NCBI RefSeq assembly: GCF_000212695.1
Contig: NC_015514.1
Coordinates: 682,001 to 746,000 of the forward strand
DNA from: Cellulomonas fimi ATCC 484
Lineage (GTDB): Bacteria > Actinomycetota > Actinomycetes > Actinomycetales > Cellulomonadaceae
DNA: 64,000 nt
Reading direction: 5' to 3'
Shown: positions 27,497-36,538 of the stretch, piece by piece
How positions within the stretch are numbered: the first letter of the stretch is position 1
Layout of the letters: every line of letters starts with the position of its first letter
The notes under the pieces: generated by a model
Database searches by the model: none
What the model was told of the DNA's origin: nothing
The model's input: the letters and a program-made list of their open reading frames with translations, nothing else
Made by a program: the position numbers and the translations under genes

Positions 27497-28288
27497 CTAG
27501 AGGTCCTGCGCCGCCGCGCGGACCGCCGCCTGGGCCGCCGCGCCGTCCGTCGCCGCGAGCGTCGACTCCTCGGCGGCACGGTTCGCCAGCGTCTCCGCGT
27601 CGAGCTTCGCGAGCTCCTTCTCGAGGCGCTGCTTCTCGGCGGACAGGTTCTGCCGGGCCGGCTCCTCCCACGCCGCACCGAGCGGGCTGGAGAACAGCGA
27701 CGGCCGCCCGAGCAGCTTGTCGAGGATCTTCAGCCGCGCACGCACGTAATGCTCGACCGGCAGGTGCGAGTACTCCGCGCGGACGTCGTGCAGGTAGGAC
27801 TTGTACCGCTGCGGCTCCGCGGCGAGCATCGCGAGGTCCGCGTCGCACAGCACCGCGCAGTCGAAGTCGGCCGGGTCCGGCGAGTGCCGGACGAGGGCCA
27901 CGACCAGGTCGTGCACGCGGCGCACGTGCGGCTCCGGGACGCCGAGGCGCGTGAGCTCGTCGACGGCCAGGCGTGCGCTCGCGATCTCGTCCTCGCCGCC
28001 GCGGTTCGCGTACGCCTTGCGCTCGGCGGAGTCGAACACCGCGCCGTGGTACCACGCCGCAAGGCGGACCAGGTCGGGCTCGTGCGTCTCCTCGACGAGC
28101 TCGTCGACACGGACCAGCACGTCGACCAGGTGCCGCAGGTTGTGGAACTCGCGGCCGGGCTCGGACCACCGGTCCACGAGCGACTGGCCGACGTCACGGA
28201 TCTCCTCCGTCGTGGCCGTCGCCCCAGCCCCCTGGGCACTGCGCTGGAACGCGGAAAGCAACCACTGCGGTGCGTCGTGGACGCCCAT
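27497..28288 (-). CDS. HD-type predicted metal-dependent phosphohydrolase
   Basis: 263 residues. The metal-ligand pattern is H-x3-H in EFHNLRHLVDVL, then AAWYHGAVFD supplying the HD-like pair, and VLCDADLAML further on. A Glu/Lys-rich coiled-coil tail (SAEKQRLEKELAKLDAE) ends the protein. Members act on phosphorylated small molecules; the substrate is not known. It starts 3 bases after the stop of the sensor kinase gene, so it is the third gene of the two-component operon. Confidence 0.82.
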   Translation of the reverse strand: MGVHDAPQWLLSAFQRSAQGAGATATTEEIRDVGQSLVDRWSEPGREFHNLRHLVDVLVRVDELVEETHEPDLVRLAAWYHGAVFDSAERKAYANRGGEDEIASARLAVDELTRLGVPEPHVRRVHDLVVALVRHSPDPADFDCAVLCDADLAMLAAEPQRYKSYLHDVRAEYSHLPVEHYVRARLKILDKLLGRPSLFSSPLGAAWEEPARQNLSAEKQRLEKELAKLDAETLANRAAEESTLAATDGAAAQAAVRAAAQDL

Positions 28289-28291
28289 GGA

Positions 28292-29917
28292 TCAAGCCTC
28301 ACGCCGATGGTCGGGACGCGCCATCGTAGATCGTGCCGGCGACACCGGGTGGTGGGGTCCGTCACCTGGGTCCGGCGCCACCGGCAGGGCGACGTGCACC
28401 GTGGTGCCGCCGCCGGGCGTCTCGTGCAGCCCGACGGTGCCGCCGTGCGCCGTCACGATGGCCGCGACGATCGCCATCCCGAGCCCCGCGCCCCCCGAGT
28501 CGCGGCCCCGCGACGCGTCCACCCGGTAGAACCGCTCGAACACCCGCGCCGCGTGCTCGGGGTCGATACCGGGTCCGTGGTCGCGCACCTCGAGGACGCC
28601 GCGGCCGTCCCGCACGCCGACGGCGAGCTCGACCGGCGTGCCCTCCGGCGTGTGCCGCACGACGTTCCCGACGAGGTTCGCGACGACCTGCCGCAGCCGC
28701 GCCTCCTCGCCGCGCACGACGCACGCGCCGGTCGTGCCGCCCGCGTCCAGCGGGACGAGGCGGGCCGTGCGCGACGGGTCGAGCGCGCGCAGGTCGCTCA
28801 CCGCGTCGGCGGCGAGGACCGTCAGGTCGACGGGGTCGTGCCGCAGCGGCCGGTTCTCGTCGAGCCGGGCCAGGGCGAGGAGGTCCTCGACGAGCGTGCC
28901 CATCCGGGTCGCGGAGTCCTCGATCCGGCGCATGGTGTCGTCGACCTGCGTGCGCTCGGTGAGCGCCCCCATCCGGTACAGCTCGCCGTACCCGCGGATC
29001 GTCGCCAGCGGCGTGCGCAGCTCGTGCGACGCGTCCGCGACGAACCGGCGCATCCGCGCCTCCGACGCCGTCGACACCCCGAAGGCCTGCTCGATCTGCG
29101 CGAGCATCCCGTTGAGCGCGTCACCGAGCCGCCCGACCTCGGTCGTCGGCGGGGCGGTCGTGACGCGGCGGGACAGGTCGCCGGCCGCGATCGCGGCGGC
29201 CGTCGCCTCGATCTGGCGCAGGGGACGCAGCGACCGGCGGACCGCCCAGCCGCCGGCGAGGACGCCGAGCCCGAGGATCCCGACCCCGGACAGGAGCAGG
29301 GCGAGCGTCATGCTCTTGACGGTCGAGTGGATCTCACCGAGCGGGAGCGCCACGACGACCGAGCCGACGACGCGGGCGGAGCGCTCCAGGTACACGGGGT
29401 ACGCGACCGCACGCCAGCGGGAGTCCTCCTGCGACGACGCGATCGTGAACGGCTCGCCCGCACGCTCGGCGGCCTGCGACGGCGTCAGCTCGGGCAGCCG
29501 CGGCACCCCGTGCGCGTCCACCGCGGACCCGCCGCTCGCCCAGCGGGTGCCCTCGGTCGTCGTGAACGCGACCGCGTAGTCCGTCGGCAGGTACGCGTCC
29601 TCGTCGGGCAGCTGCTCCGTGAGGACCGTCCTGGCCAGCGTCTTGGCGAGGCCGACGCCCTCGGTGACGAGCTTGGCGTCGACCTGGGCGACGAGCGTAC
29701 GGCTCAGCAGGGTCGCGCTCGCGGCGCCCGCGAGGAGCAGCCCGAACGCGAGCAGGACCGTCATGATCCCGACGAGCCGCCCGACGAGCGGAACGGTCGA
29801 CCACCACGCCTGCACGCCGTCGCGCACCCGCCGCACGCCGGCCCGGGGCGTGGAGGCGCCGGTGGCCTCCGGTCCGCCGGCGGGGCGGGTCGCCGTCGTC
29901 GGGGCGGTGGACGTCAT
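28292..29917 (-). CDS. Sensor histidine kinase, HAMP/HisKA type
   Basis: 541 residues. A Pro/Thr-rich N terminus is followed by a membrane segment (LVGIMTVLLAFGLLLAGAA), an extracellular sensor domain of about 160 residues, a second membrane segment (LALLLSGVGILGLGVLAG), HAMP, the H-box SHELRTPLATIRGYGE and an HATPase domain (LVGNVVRHTPEGTP, VRDHGPGID, DSGGAGLGMAI). It resembles mycobacterial TcrY/TrcS kinases. The start overlaps the stop of the response regulator gene by ATGA, so the pair is coupled. The signal is unknown. Confidence 0.94.
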   Translation of the reverse strand: MTSTAPTTATRPAGGPEATGASTPRAGVRRVRDGVQAWWSTVPLVGRLVGIMTVLLAFGLLLAGAASATLLSRTLVAQVDAKLVTEGVGLAKTLARTVLTEQLPDEDAYLPTDYAVAFTTTEGTRWASGGSAVDAHGVPRLPELTPSQAAERAGEPFTIASSQEDSRWRAVAYPVYLERSARVVGSVVVALPLGEIHSTVKSMTLALLLSGVGILGLGVLAGGWAVRRSLRPLRQIEATAAAIAAGDLSRRVTTAPPTTEVGRLGDALNGMLAQIEQAFGVSTASEARMRRFVADASHELRTPLATIRGYGELYRMGALTERTQVDDTMRRIEDSATRMGTLVEDLLALARLDENRPLRHDPVDLTVLAADAVSDLRALDPSRTARLVPLDAGGTTGACVVRGEEARLRQVVANLVGNVVRHTPEGTPVELAVGVRDGRGVLEVRDHGPGIDPEHAARVFERFYRVDASRGRDSGGAGLGMAIVAAIVTAHGGTVGLHETPGGGTTVHVALPVAPDPGDGPHHPVSPARSTMARPDHRREA

Positions 29918-30642
29918 GACGGCTCGCGCAGCAGGTACCCGACGCCGCGCTTGGTGTGGATCAGCGGGGGCAGGCGGTTGCCGTCCGCGTCGGCGAGCTG
30001 GTCGATCTTGCGGCGCAGGTAGGAGATGTACGACTCCACGATGTTCGCGTCGCCGCCCCAGTCGTACTGCCACACGTGGTCGAGGATCTGCGCCTTCGAC
30101 AGCACGCGGCCCGGGTTGAGGATGAGGTAGCGCAGCAGCTTGAACTCGGTGGGCGACAGCTCGACCGCGTGGCCCGCGCGCGTGACCTCGTGGCTGTCCT
30201 CGTCGAGCTCCAGGTCGGCGTACCGCAGCACGCTGGACGAGTCGTCGAGGCCCGCCGACGTGCGGCGCAGGATCGCGCGGATGCGGGCGACGACCTCCTC
30301 GAGGCTGAACGGCTTCGTCACGTAGTCGTCGCCGCCGACCGTCAGGCCCTGCACCTTGTCGGCCGTGTCGTCGCGCGCCGTGAGGAACAGGACGGGCACG
30401 TGCTGGCCCTTCTCCCGCAGCCGACGCGTCACGGTGAAGCCGTCCATGTCGGGGAGCATCACGTCGAGCACGACGAGGTCCGGCTCGACGTCCCGGGCCA
30501 GCCGCAGCGCGGCACCCCCGTCCGCGGCGGCGTGCACCTCGAAGCCGGCGAACCGCAGCGACGTCGCGAGCAGCTCGCGGATGTTCGGCTCGTCGTCGAC
30601 GACGAGCAGGCGGGCCTCGGGGTGGGCAGGCGCACCGGTCAT
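29914..30642 (-). CDS. OmpR-type response regulator
   Basis: 242 residues. The receiver domain starts RLLVVDDEPNIRELL, has the phospho-acceptor Asp in LVVLDVMLPDMDGF and Lys in DDYVTKPFSLEE. The winged-helix DNA-binding domain is ELSPTEFKLLRYLI to HTKRGVGYLLREPS. It is the first gene of the regulator-kinase-phosphohydrolase operon. No clear -10 box or ribosome binding site is seen before ATG 30642, only a run of G on the minus strand. Confidence 0.95.
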   Translation of the reverse strand: MTGAPAHPEARLLVVDDEPNIRELLATSLRFAGFEVHAAADGGAALRLARDVEPDLVVLDVMLPDMDGFTVTRRLREKGQHVPVLFLTARDDTADKVQGLTVGGDDYVTKPFSLEEVVARIRAILRRTSAGLDDSSSVLRYADLELDEDSHEVTRAGHAVELSPTEFKLLRYLILNPGRVLSKAQILDHVWQYDWGGDANIVESYISYLRRKIDQLADADGNRLPPLIHTKRGVGYLLREPS

Positions 30643-30759
30643 CCCCCCAGTGTCCGCCCGTTGCCTGGGCGTCGCCTGGGAGCCGCCTGCACGGGCGTTC
30701 GTCCGTCCAGGGCAGACGTCCTCCTGGACGACCGACCGGAGCCGGTACGGTGCTGCCTC

Positions 30760-31509
30760 GTGACTGCTGCCACGGACCTCACGAACCCCGTGCTGACCGT
30801 CGTCCAGCTGGACGCCGGCGTGCCGCTCGACCGCTTCGCGAACTGGCTCGACGGCCTCCGGGTGCGCACCGTGCGCGCGTACCTCGGCGAGAGCGTCGGA
30901 CCGGTGGGCGAGCTCGACGGCCTGCTCGTCCTGGGCGGGCAGATGTCCGCGCTCGACGACGCCCCGGGCGTGGCCGCCACGCGCGCGCTGCTCGCGGACG
31001 CCGTCGAGGCGGGCGTGCCGACGCTCGGCATCTGCCTGGGCGCCCAGCTGCTCGCCGTCGCGACCGGCGGTCGCGTGCACGTCGCCGCACCGCCCGGGCG
31101 TGAGTCCGGCGTCGTCGACGTCCGCTGGCGGCCCGAGGCCGTCGGCGACCCCGTCGTGGGCGCGCTCGTCGACACCCGCGAGCCCGAGGACCACCGCTCG
31201 ACGCCGCTGCCGAGCATGCACGCCGACGCGATCGTCGACCTGCCGCGCGCCGCCGTGTGGCTCGCGCACTCGCGGCAGTACCCCTACCAGGCGTTCCGGG
31301 TCGGCTCGGCGTGGGGCGTCCAGTTCCACCCCGAGGCGTCGCCCGCGACGCTGCACGCGTGGGCGGAGCTGCACGACGACGTCGACACCGCGGCCGTGGA
31401 CGCCGCGACCGCCGAGCACGACGCCGCGGTCGCCGTGGCGGGCTCGACCATCGCGCGGGCCTTCGCGGGCGTCGTGGGCGCGCGCGCCGCACAGCGCACC
31501 CCCGCCTGA
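30760..31509 (+). CDS. Class I glutamine amidotransferase-like protein
   Basis: 249 residues. The nucleophile Cys is in TLGICLGAQLLA and the catalytic His-Glu pair is in WGVQFHPEASPA, so the triad is complete. It is a stand-alone domain of the GMP-synthase-like group rather than a subunit of a known synthase; the ammonia acceptor is unknown. TACGGT at 30746-30751 ends eight bases before GTG. It is divergent from the OmpR-type regulator. The last codons run into a set of 15-base repeats. Confidence 0.88.
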   Translation: MTAATDLTNPVLTVVQLDAGVPLDRFANWLDGLRVRTVRAYLGESVGPVGELDGLLVLGGQMSALDDAPGVAATRALLADAVEAGVPTLGICLGAQLLAVATGGRVHVAAPPGRESGVVDVRWRPEAVGDPVVGALVDTREPEDHRSTPLPSMHADAIVDLPRAAVWLAHSRQYPYQAFRVGSAWGVQFHPEASPATLHAWAELHDDVDTAAVDAATAEHDAAVAVAGSTIARAFAGVVGARAAQRTPA

Positions 31510-31569
31510 GGCACGCCGCCCGACGCACACCCGTCTGACGCACACCCGCCTGAGGCGCACCCGCTCGAC
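31496..31569. repeat. Five tandem ~15-base repeats across a stop codon
   Basis: Units are GCACCCCCGCCTGAG, GCACGCCGCCCGAC, GCACACCCGTCTGAC, GCACACCCGCCTGAG and GCGCACCCGCTCGAC. The first contains the last codons and TGA stop of the amidotransferase gene. The others continue into the intergenic DNA, some repeating a TGA in the same position. This looks like local duplication of the gene end. Confidence 0.75.
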
Positions 31570-31627
31570 ACGGCCGCTGCGCCGCCGACCGCGCGTGCCG
31601 GCGCTCGGCGACGCGTCCCGGACGACG

Positions 31628-31657
31628 ACGGCCGGCCCCCGTGAGGGAGCCGGCCGT
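31628..31657 (+). terminator. Convergent terminator between amidotransferase and pspA
   Basis: ACGGCCGGCCCCC pairs with GGGAGCCGGCCGT with one mismatch around a GTGA loop. It lies between two convergent genes and can act in both directions. Confidence 0.75.
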
Positions 31658-31698
31658 CCGTGCCTCACCGCCCGGCCGTGGGCCGCGGCGTCACGGCG

Positions 31699-32475
31699 TC
31701 ACTGCTCGGGCGGGGCCTCGAGCTGGGGCGTGACCGGGATCGTGCCCAGGGCCTGCGGTGCGCCGCCCTGCTTGAGCGCCGCGAGGCGCGCCTCGACCTC
31801 GATCTGCGCACCCGAGGCCTCGAGCTCCGCGAACTGCGAGTCCAGCGACGACGCGGCCAGCTCCGCCTGGCCCATCGCCATGGCCTCCTCGCGCCGCACG
31901 CGCTCCTCGAACCGCGCGAGCTCGCTCGTCGGGTCCAGCACGTTGATCGAGCTGATCGCGGTCTGCACCGTCTGCTGCGCCTGGGCGGACTTCTGCCGGG
32001 CGACGAGCGTGTCGCGGCGCTGCTTGAGCTGGCCGAGCTTGTCCTTCATGAGCGCGAGGCCCGACTTGAGCTTCTCGACGGTCTCGCGCTGCGACGCGAT
32101 GAGCGGCTCCGCCTCGCGGACCTCGCCCTCCGCCTGGATCTGCTTGCCGAGCGCGACCTTCGCGAGGTTGTCGAAGCGGTCGGCCTTCGCCGTGTCGCCC
32201 GTGGACCGCGCCTGGTCGGCGGCCGTCGACGCCGCGAGCGCCTTGCCGCCCCACTCCCGCGCGGCCGCGACGTCCTCGTTGTAGTCCTGCTCCGCCAGGC
32301 GCAGGTTGCCGATCGTCTGCGCGATCGCCTTCTCGGCCTCGGCGATGGAGCTCGTGTAGTCGCGCACCAGCTGGTCCAGCATCTTCTGCGGGTCCTCGGC
32401 CTGGTCGATCAGCGCGTTGATGTTCGCGCGCGCGAGCTGGGTGATCCGTCCGAAGATGCTCTGCTTCTCGGTCAT
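31699..32475 (-). CDS. pspA: PspA/IM30-family membrane-stress protein
   Basis: 258 residues, nearly all helical. The N-terminal amphipathic helix (SIFGRITQLARANINALID) binds the inner face of the membrane, then come long coiled-coil helices with the family patterns QAEDPQKMLDQLVRDY and AIAQTIGNLRLAEQ. PspA polymers protect damaged membranes. An AGAAGG site precedes ATG. It follows the TPM-domain gene by 85 bases on the same strand. Confidence 0.94.
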   Translation of the reverse strand: MTEKQSIFGRITQLARANINALIDQAEDPQKMLDQLVRDYTSSIAEAEKAIAQTIGNLRLAEQDYNEDVAAAREWGGKALAASTAADQARSTGDTAKADRFDNLAKVALGKQIQAEGEVREAEPLIASQRETVEKLKSGLALMKDKLGQLKQRRDTLVARQKSAQAQQTVQTAISSINVLDPTSELARFEERVRREEAMAMGQAELAASSLDSQFAELEASGAQIEVEARLAALKQGGAPQALGTIPVTPQLEAPPEQ

Positions 32476-32560
32476 CGCCTCGTGCCTTCTCTCGTCGTGC
32501 CTGCGTCGTGCGTGCCCGGGGCGTGCCCCGGTCGTTCACCTGCGTCCCGTGCCCCGGCGG

Positions 32561-34552
32561 TCAGAACCCTCCGCCGAAGCCCCCGTCGCCGAAGCCGCCG
32601 CCGTCGAACCCGCCGCCGTCACCACCGCCGAAGCCGCCACCGCCGCCCCAGCCGCCGCCGCCGCGCAGGATCGAGTCCAGCAGGATGCCGCCGAGCACCA
32701 TCCCGCCGACGCCGTTCACCGCGTCGCCCATCCCGCGCCCACGCCCCGTCGACTGGTACCGGTACGCGTCCGCCTGCTCCACGTCGGCCTGTGCCAGGTG
32801 CCCCGCGTCCGCGACGAGCTGCTCCGCCCGGCGCGCCGACTCCAGCGCCGCCTCCGGCTCGGTGACCGCCTGGTCCTCGGCGTGCCGGTACAGCCGCTCC
32901 GCCTCCGCGAGCCGGGTGCGTGCCTCGGGGCCCACCGCGCCGCGGCGGGTCGCGACGAAGTCGCTCGTGGCCCGCAGCGCCGACCGCAGCCGGCCGAGGG
33001 TCTCGCCGAGGAGCTGGCGGGCGCGGTCCGCACGCTCGCGCGCCTCCCGCAGCGGGGCGAGCGTGGCGTCGATCGCCGCCTCCGCCTCCGAGATCGTGCG
33101 CAGCGCGGCCAGCGGGTCGCCCGCACCCGTGCGCGCCTCGCGGGCGGTCGCCACCGCGGCGTGCGCGGCCTGCACGCGCGGCGCGACCTCGGGCCGGGCC
33201 GGGCCAAGGCGCTCCGCGTCCGCGATGTCCGACGTGATCGACGCGATCGCCGCGTCGAGCCGCGGTCCGGCCGACGCGAGGTCGCTGCCCGCGTGGTCGA
33301 CCGCGTCGAGCAGCACGCGCACCTGCCCGAGGGCCTCCTCGGCCGCGCGTGCGTAGCGGACGGCCGTCGCGCGGTCCCCGGTCCCGAGCGCGGCACGGCC
33401 CTGCGTCAGGGCCGACGTCACCTCGTCGAGCAGCAGGCGTGCCTGGTCCGGGTTGAGCGTGACCGACGCGAGCGCCGACGCCGGGTAGCGGGCCGCGAGC
33501 GTCTGCAGGGTCGCCCGTGCGGTGTCGACCCGCGCGGCCAGGGTGGTCGCCTCGCGCTCGTGCGCGTCGAGCGCGTCGCCGACGCGCGCCTCGACGTCCC
33601 GCAGCTCGTCGAACGCCGACTTCTGCGCGTCGAGGTCCGCCGCGACCTGCGCGACCGTGCGGATGATCCGCGTCGCCGTCTCCCGCACCTGGGGCTCGGT
33701 GTCCGGGATGTCGTCGTCGAGCGTCTGGCGCAGCCGGAACGCCTCCGTGACCCGCTGCTTCGCGCCCGCCAGGACCTGCTCGAACTCGCGCGTGGCGTCC
33801 GGCCCGAACTGCGCCTGCGCGAACCCGAGCTCCTCCTCCGAGGAGCGCAGCGCGTCGTCGATGCGGACCAGCGCCGACGACGAGCGCTTGTCGAGCTCCG
33901 CCGTCGGGAGCGCCGCGAGCTCGTCGACCGGTCCCGCCGCCTGCGGCTGCGGGGGCGGACCGAGCTGCTTGTCGCGACGGCGCCGCGCGAGGAACGCGGG
34001 CAGTGCGAACAGGGCACCGATGACGACGAGGCCGATGAGCAGCACCCAGACGAAGCCGCCGCCACCGCCGCCGCCCGTCGCGGAGCGCTGCAGCGACTCC
34101 GCGGCCGCGATCGCCGCGCCCGCCCAGTCGTCCGCCGCGAGACGGTCCTCCGCGGCCGTCGCCGCCGCCTGCACCTCGCCGGAGGACAGCTCGCCCGACT
34201 GCTGCGGCACGAGTGCGTACCGGCGCGCCTCGGTCGCGACCGCCAGCACGAAGTCCGACTCGCCCAGCCCGGACTGCTCGGCCGTCGCCTGCGCCCAGTC
34301 GACCGGGCTCTGCCCCGCGAAGTCCGCCACGTACACGACGTACAGGTCGTACGGCGTGGCCTGCGAGAGCTCGTCGAGCGCCGCCTGCACCTCGCCCTGC
34401 GAGCCGCTCAGGGCGCCGACCTCGTCCGTGACGTCCGACGTGAGGGTCAGCGGGTCGGCCGCGGGCAGCACGAGCGCCGACGCGGGGGCGGCGGCCAGGC
34501 CGACCGCGGCCACGGCGGTCACGAGCAGCGACGCGCGAGTCCGGGAGCGCAC
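32561..34552 (-). CDS. TPM-domain membrane protein with Gly-rich tail
   Basis: 663 residues from GTG 34552, with AAAGGA nine bases upstream. A signal peptide (ASLLVTAVAAVGLAAAPASA) leads to a TPM domain outside the cell (VTDEVGALSG, PYDLYVVYVADFAG, ADDWAGAAIAAAESL). A Gly spacer and membrane segment (FVWVLLIGLVVIGALFALPAFL) follow, then about 380 residues of cytoplasmic coiled coil and a C-terminal tail of Gly, Phe, Asp and Trp repeats. TPM domains occur in membrane or photosystem repair proteins. The cytoplasmic coil and the adjacent pspA suggest a joint envelope-stress role. Confidence 0.85.
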   Translation of the reverse strand: MRSRTRASLLVTAVAAVGLAAAPASALVLPAADPLTLTSDVTDEVGALSGSQGEVQAALDELSQATPYDLYVVYVADFAGQSPVDWAQATAEQSGLGESDFVLAVATEARRYALVPQQSGELSSGEVQAAATAAEDRLAADDWAGAAIAAAESLQRSATGGGGGGGFVWVLLIGLVVIGALFALPAFLARRRRDKQLGPPPQPQAAGPVDELAALPTAELDKRSSSALVRIDDALRSSEEELGFAQAQFGPDATREFEQVLAGAKQRVTEAFRLRQTLDDDIPDTEPQVRETATRIIRTVAQVAADLDAQKSAFDELRDVEARVGDALDAHEREATTLAARVDTARATLQTLAARYPASALASVTLNPDQARLLLDEVTSALTQGRAALGTGDRATAVRYARAAEEALGQVRVLLDAVDHAGSDLASAGPRLDAAIASITSDIADAERLGPARPEVAPRVQAAHAAVATAREARTGAGDPLAALRTISEAEAAIDATLAPLREARERADRARQLLGETLGRLRSALRATSDFVATRRGAVGPEARTRLAEAERLYRHAEDQAVTEPEAALESARRAEQLVADAGHLAQADVEQADAYRYQSTGRGRGMGDAVNGVGGMVLGGILLDSILRGGGGWGGGGGFGGGDGGGFDGGGFGDGGFGGGF

Positions 34553-34642
34553 GCGACGATCCTTTCTCAGGGTGGTACCCCTCGCAACGAGGGCGGGCAG
34601 GTCGTGGTTCCCCCGCACCCGAGGGGCCGCCCCCGCCCGGAG

Positions 34643-34686
34643 ACGACGACGGGTGGCCCCGGTCGTCCAGGGCCACCCGCCGTCGT
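34643..34686 (-). terminator. Terminator after the LPXTG surface-protein gene
   Basis: A 17-base-pair stem with one mismatch: ACGACGACGGGTGGCCC against GGGCCACCCGCCGTCGT, loop of ten bases. It starts 5 bases beyond the stop of the minus-strand gene at 34691. Confidence 0.82.
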
Positions 34687-34690
34687 GCTG

Positions 34691-36172
34691 TCAGGCGCCG
34701 GTGGCACTCCGTCGACGCGCCAGCAGGAGCGCACCGCCGACGGCCACCGTCACGGCCGCGGTGGCAGCCAGCGCCCAGGGCTCGGCCCCGGTCACGGGCA
34801 GCGTGCCGCGGGCTGCGGGGGCGGCGAGGGTCACCGCCAGCTGCGACCACGAGCCGCTCGTCCCGCCGATCGCGAGGACGTGGTGCGCGCCTGCGGCGGC
34901 GCCCACCGGCACGGTGACGACCAGCCGGGCCACGCCGGCCGCGTCGGCCACCGCCGTGCCCAGCAGGATCGGGTCGGAGTGCAGGTAGAAGGCCACCGTC
35001 TCGCCCGGGGTGAAGCCGCGGGCGACCATCTCGGTCGACGTGCCCGGTGCGAGCGACGTCGTCGCGGTCGCGACGGTGCCGGACGGCTGCGTCGTCGCGC
35101 GCTCCGGCTCGCCGGTGACCACGACGGTGAGCGTCCGCTCCACGGCCGCCACGCCCGGCGCCGCGGGAGCGGAGACGGACAGCACGTGCGTCCCGGGCTC
35201 CAGCACCGGAAGCGTGACGTCGATCGAGGTGCGGGCGGACAGGTCGGTGACCTTCGCGAGCACCGTGCCGCCCTCACGGATCGTCACCGGCGACGCCGGC
35301 CGGACGTCGCCGAGGCCGAGGCGGACGACGGCGGGCGTGCCGACGGTGGTCGTCACCGACGCGGGGACGGTGAGCACCGGGACCGCGTCCGGGGTCGGCG
35401 TGACGGTGGGCGTGGGCGTGGGGGTGGGGGTGGGCTGCTGGGGCTCCTCCGGCGCGGGTGCGACGACGAGCGGGACGGCGCTGTGCGCCTGGTTCGCCGG
35501 CAGGTAGGAGTCGTCTCCCGAGTACGCGACCGTCATCGCGAACGTCCCGGGGGGCGCGGCGGGAAGCGTCACGGTCGCGGTCCCGTCGTGCAGCGTGACC
35601 GGGGAGGGCGTGGTGTACGGCTCGTCGCTGTCGAACGAGAACACCGAGACGGTCCCCGTCGGCGTCGCGCCGGCTCCCGTCACGTGCACCTCGTACGCGG
35701 GCTGGGCGCCGGCGATCGCCTGCTCCGGCCCGGCGAGCGTGACGTGCGCGCGGGCCCTGGCGGCCTGCGGCGCGGTCGGGTCGTCCGCGCTGAGGACCGT
35801 GACGTCACGGACCGTGCTCGTCGGCGCGTAGGCCGCGTCGCCCGAGTACGCGAACGTCAGCCGGTGGATGCCCGGGGTGAGCGTGCCGAGGTCGAACCAC
35901 GCCCCCCCGAACGCGTCGAGGGGGAGCGTCGTCACCGGGTCGCCGGCGGCCGTCGTCACCGCGATGCTGCCTGTCGCGTACGCCGCGCCCGCGGCGCGCC
36001 GCACGAAGACGGCCTGGCCCGCGTCCTGGCCCGAGACCACGGGCGACTGCCACGTCCCGGAGATCTCGCTGGGCGCGACGGTCGTCGCGGCGACCGTGGG
36101 GGCGCCCGCGAGGGCGAGCACGGCGAGAGCGGTCGCGACGGCGGCCGCTCGACGCACGGGGGCGAGATGCAT
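34691..36172 (-). CDS. LPXTG-anchored surface protein with Ig-like repeats
   Basis: 493 residues. A signal peptide (AAAVATALAVLALAGAPTVAA) is followed by Ig-like (Big_3-type) units; the phrase FAYSGDAAYAPT and its relative VAYSGDDSYLPA mark the ends of two of them. A Pro/Thr spacer (PTPTPTPTPTVTPTP) leads to two further beta domains. The C terminus has the sortase signal LPVTG at residues 458-462, a hydrophobic span and ARRR. A sortase would link it to the wall; none is encoded in the window. AAAGGA lies before ATG. Confidence 0.9.
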   Translation of the reverse strand: MHLAPVRRAAAVATALAVLALAGAPTVAATTVAPSEISGTWQSPVVSGQDAGQAVFVRRAAGAAYATGSIAVTTAAGDPVTTLPLDAFGGAWFDLGTLTPGIHRLTFAYSGDAAYAPTSTVRDVTVLSADDPTAPQAARARAHVTLAGPEQAIAGAQPAYEVHVTGAGATPTGTVSVFSFDSDEPYTTPSPVTLHDGTATVTLPAAPPGTFAMTVAYSGDDSYLPANQAHSAVPLVVAPAPEEPQQPTPTPTPTPTVTPTPDAVPVLTVPASVTTTVGTPAVVRLGLGDVRPASPVTIREGGTVLAKVTDLSARTSIDVTLPVLEPGTHVLSVSAPAAPGVAAVERTLTVVVTGEPERATTQPSGTVATATTSLAPGTSTEMVARGFTPGETVAFYLHSDPILLGTAVADAAGVARLVVTVPVGAAAGAHHVLAIGGTSGSWSQLAVTLAAPAARGTLPVTGAEPWALAATAAVTVAVGGALLLARRRSATGA

Positions 36173-36538
36173 GGTGGTCCTTTCGACAGCACAGTTGCCG
36201 CGACGAACTTTTCTGGCCGTCGACCGGCTGCGGCAACGGACTCACCCGGTCGCCGAGGGCGAACCGTGCCGTCACGTCACCGACGGGAGGAATGTCCCGA
36301 CGTGAGGTGCGTCACGCCCCCGGGCCGACGTGTCGGGCTGCACCCGGCCGCGAGAGGCCTCAGGACGCCGCTCCTCGGACAACCGGGAGCGGGTCGATCC
36401 GCAGGTCAGAGGGGGTCTCGCGTTGACCTGGGCGCCGCGCGGGTGGGAGCCTTCACGCACAGCCCACGCCCAGGGAGCACCCAGGAGCGTCGAGGGGCGA
36501 GCCGAGGTCCTCGCCGGACGACGAGAAGGGCAGTGCGC
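36173..36538. other. Intergenic region between two divergent exported-protein genes
   Basis: 366 bases. Next to the LPXTG gene lies an inverted repeat, GTTGCCGC (36194-36201) and GCGGCAAC (36230-36237), 28 bases apart, which may be an operator. The right end carries a GAGAAGG ribosome binding site for the small secreted protein. I see no other gene; the longer open frames here have no start signals. Confidence 0.4.

Noticed and set aside
32417..36538. Plus-strand open frame of more than 1300 codons before the small secreted protein
   Set aside because: It runs antisense to the PspA, TPM and LPXTG genes. Only the last 162 codons, with a ribosome binding site and signal peptide, look real.
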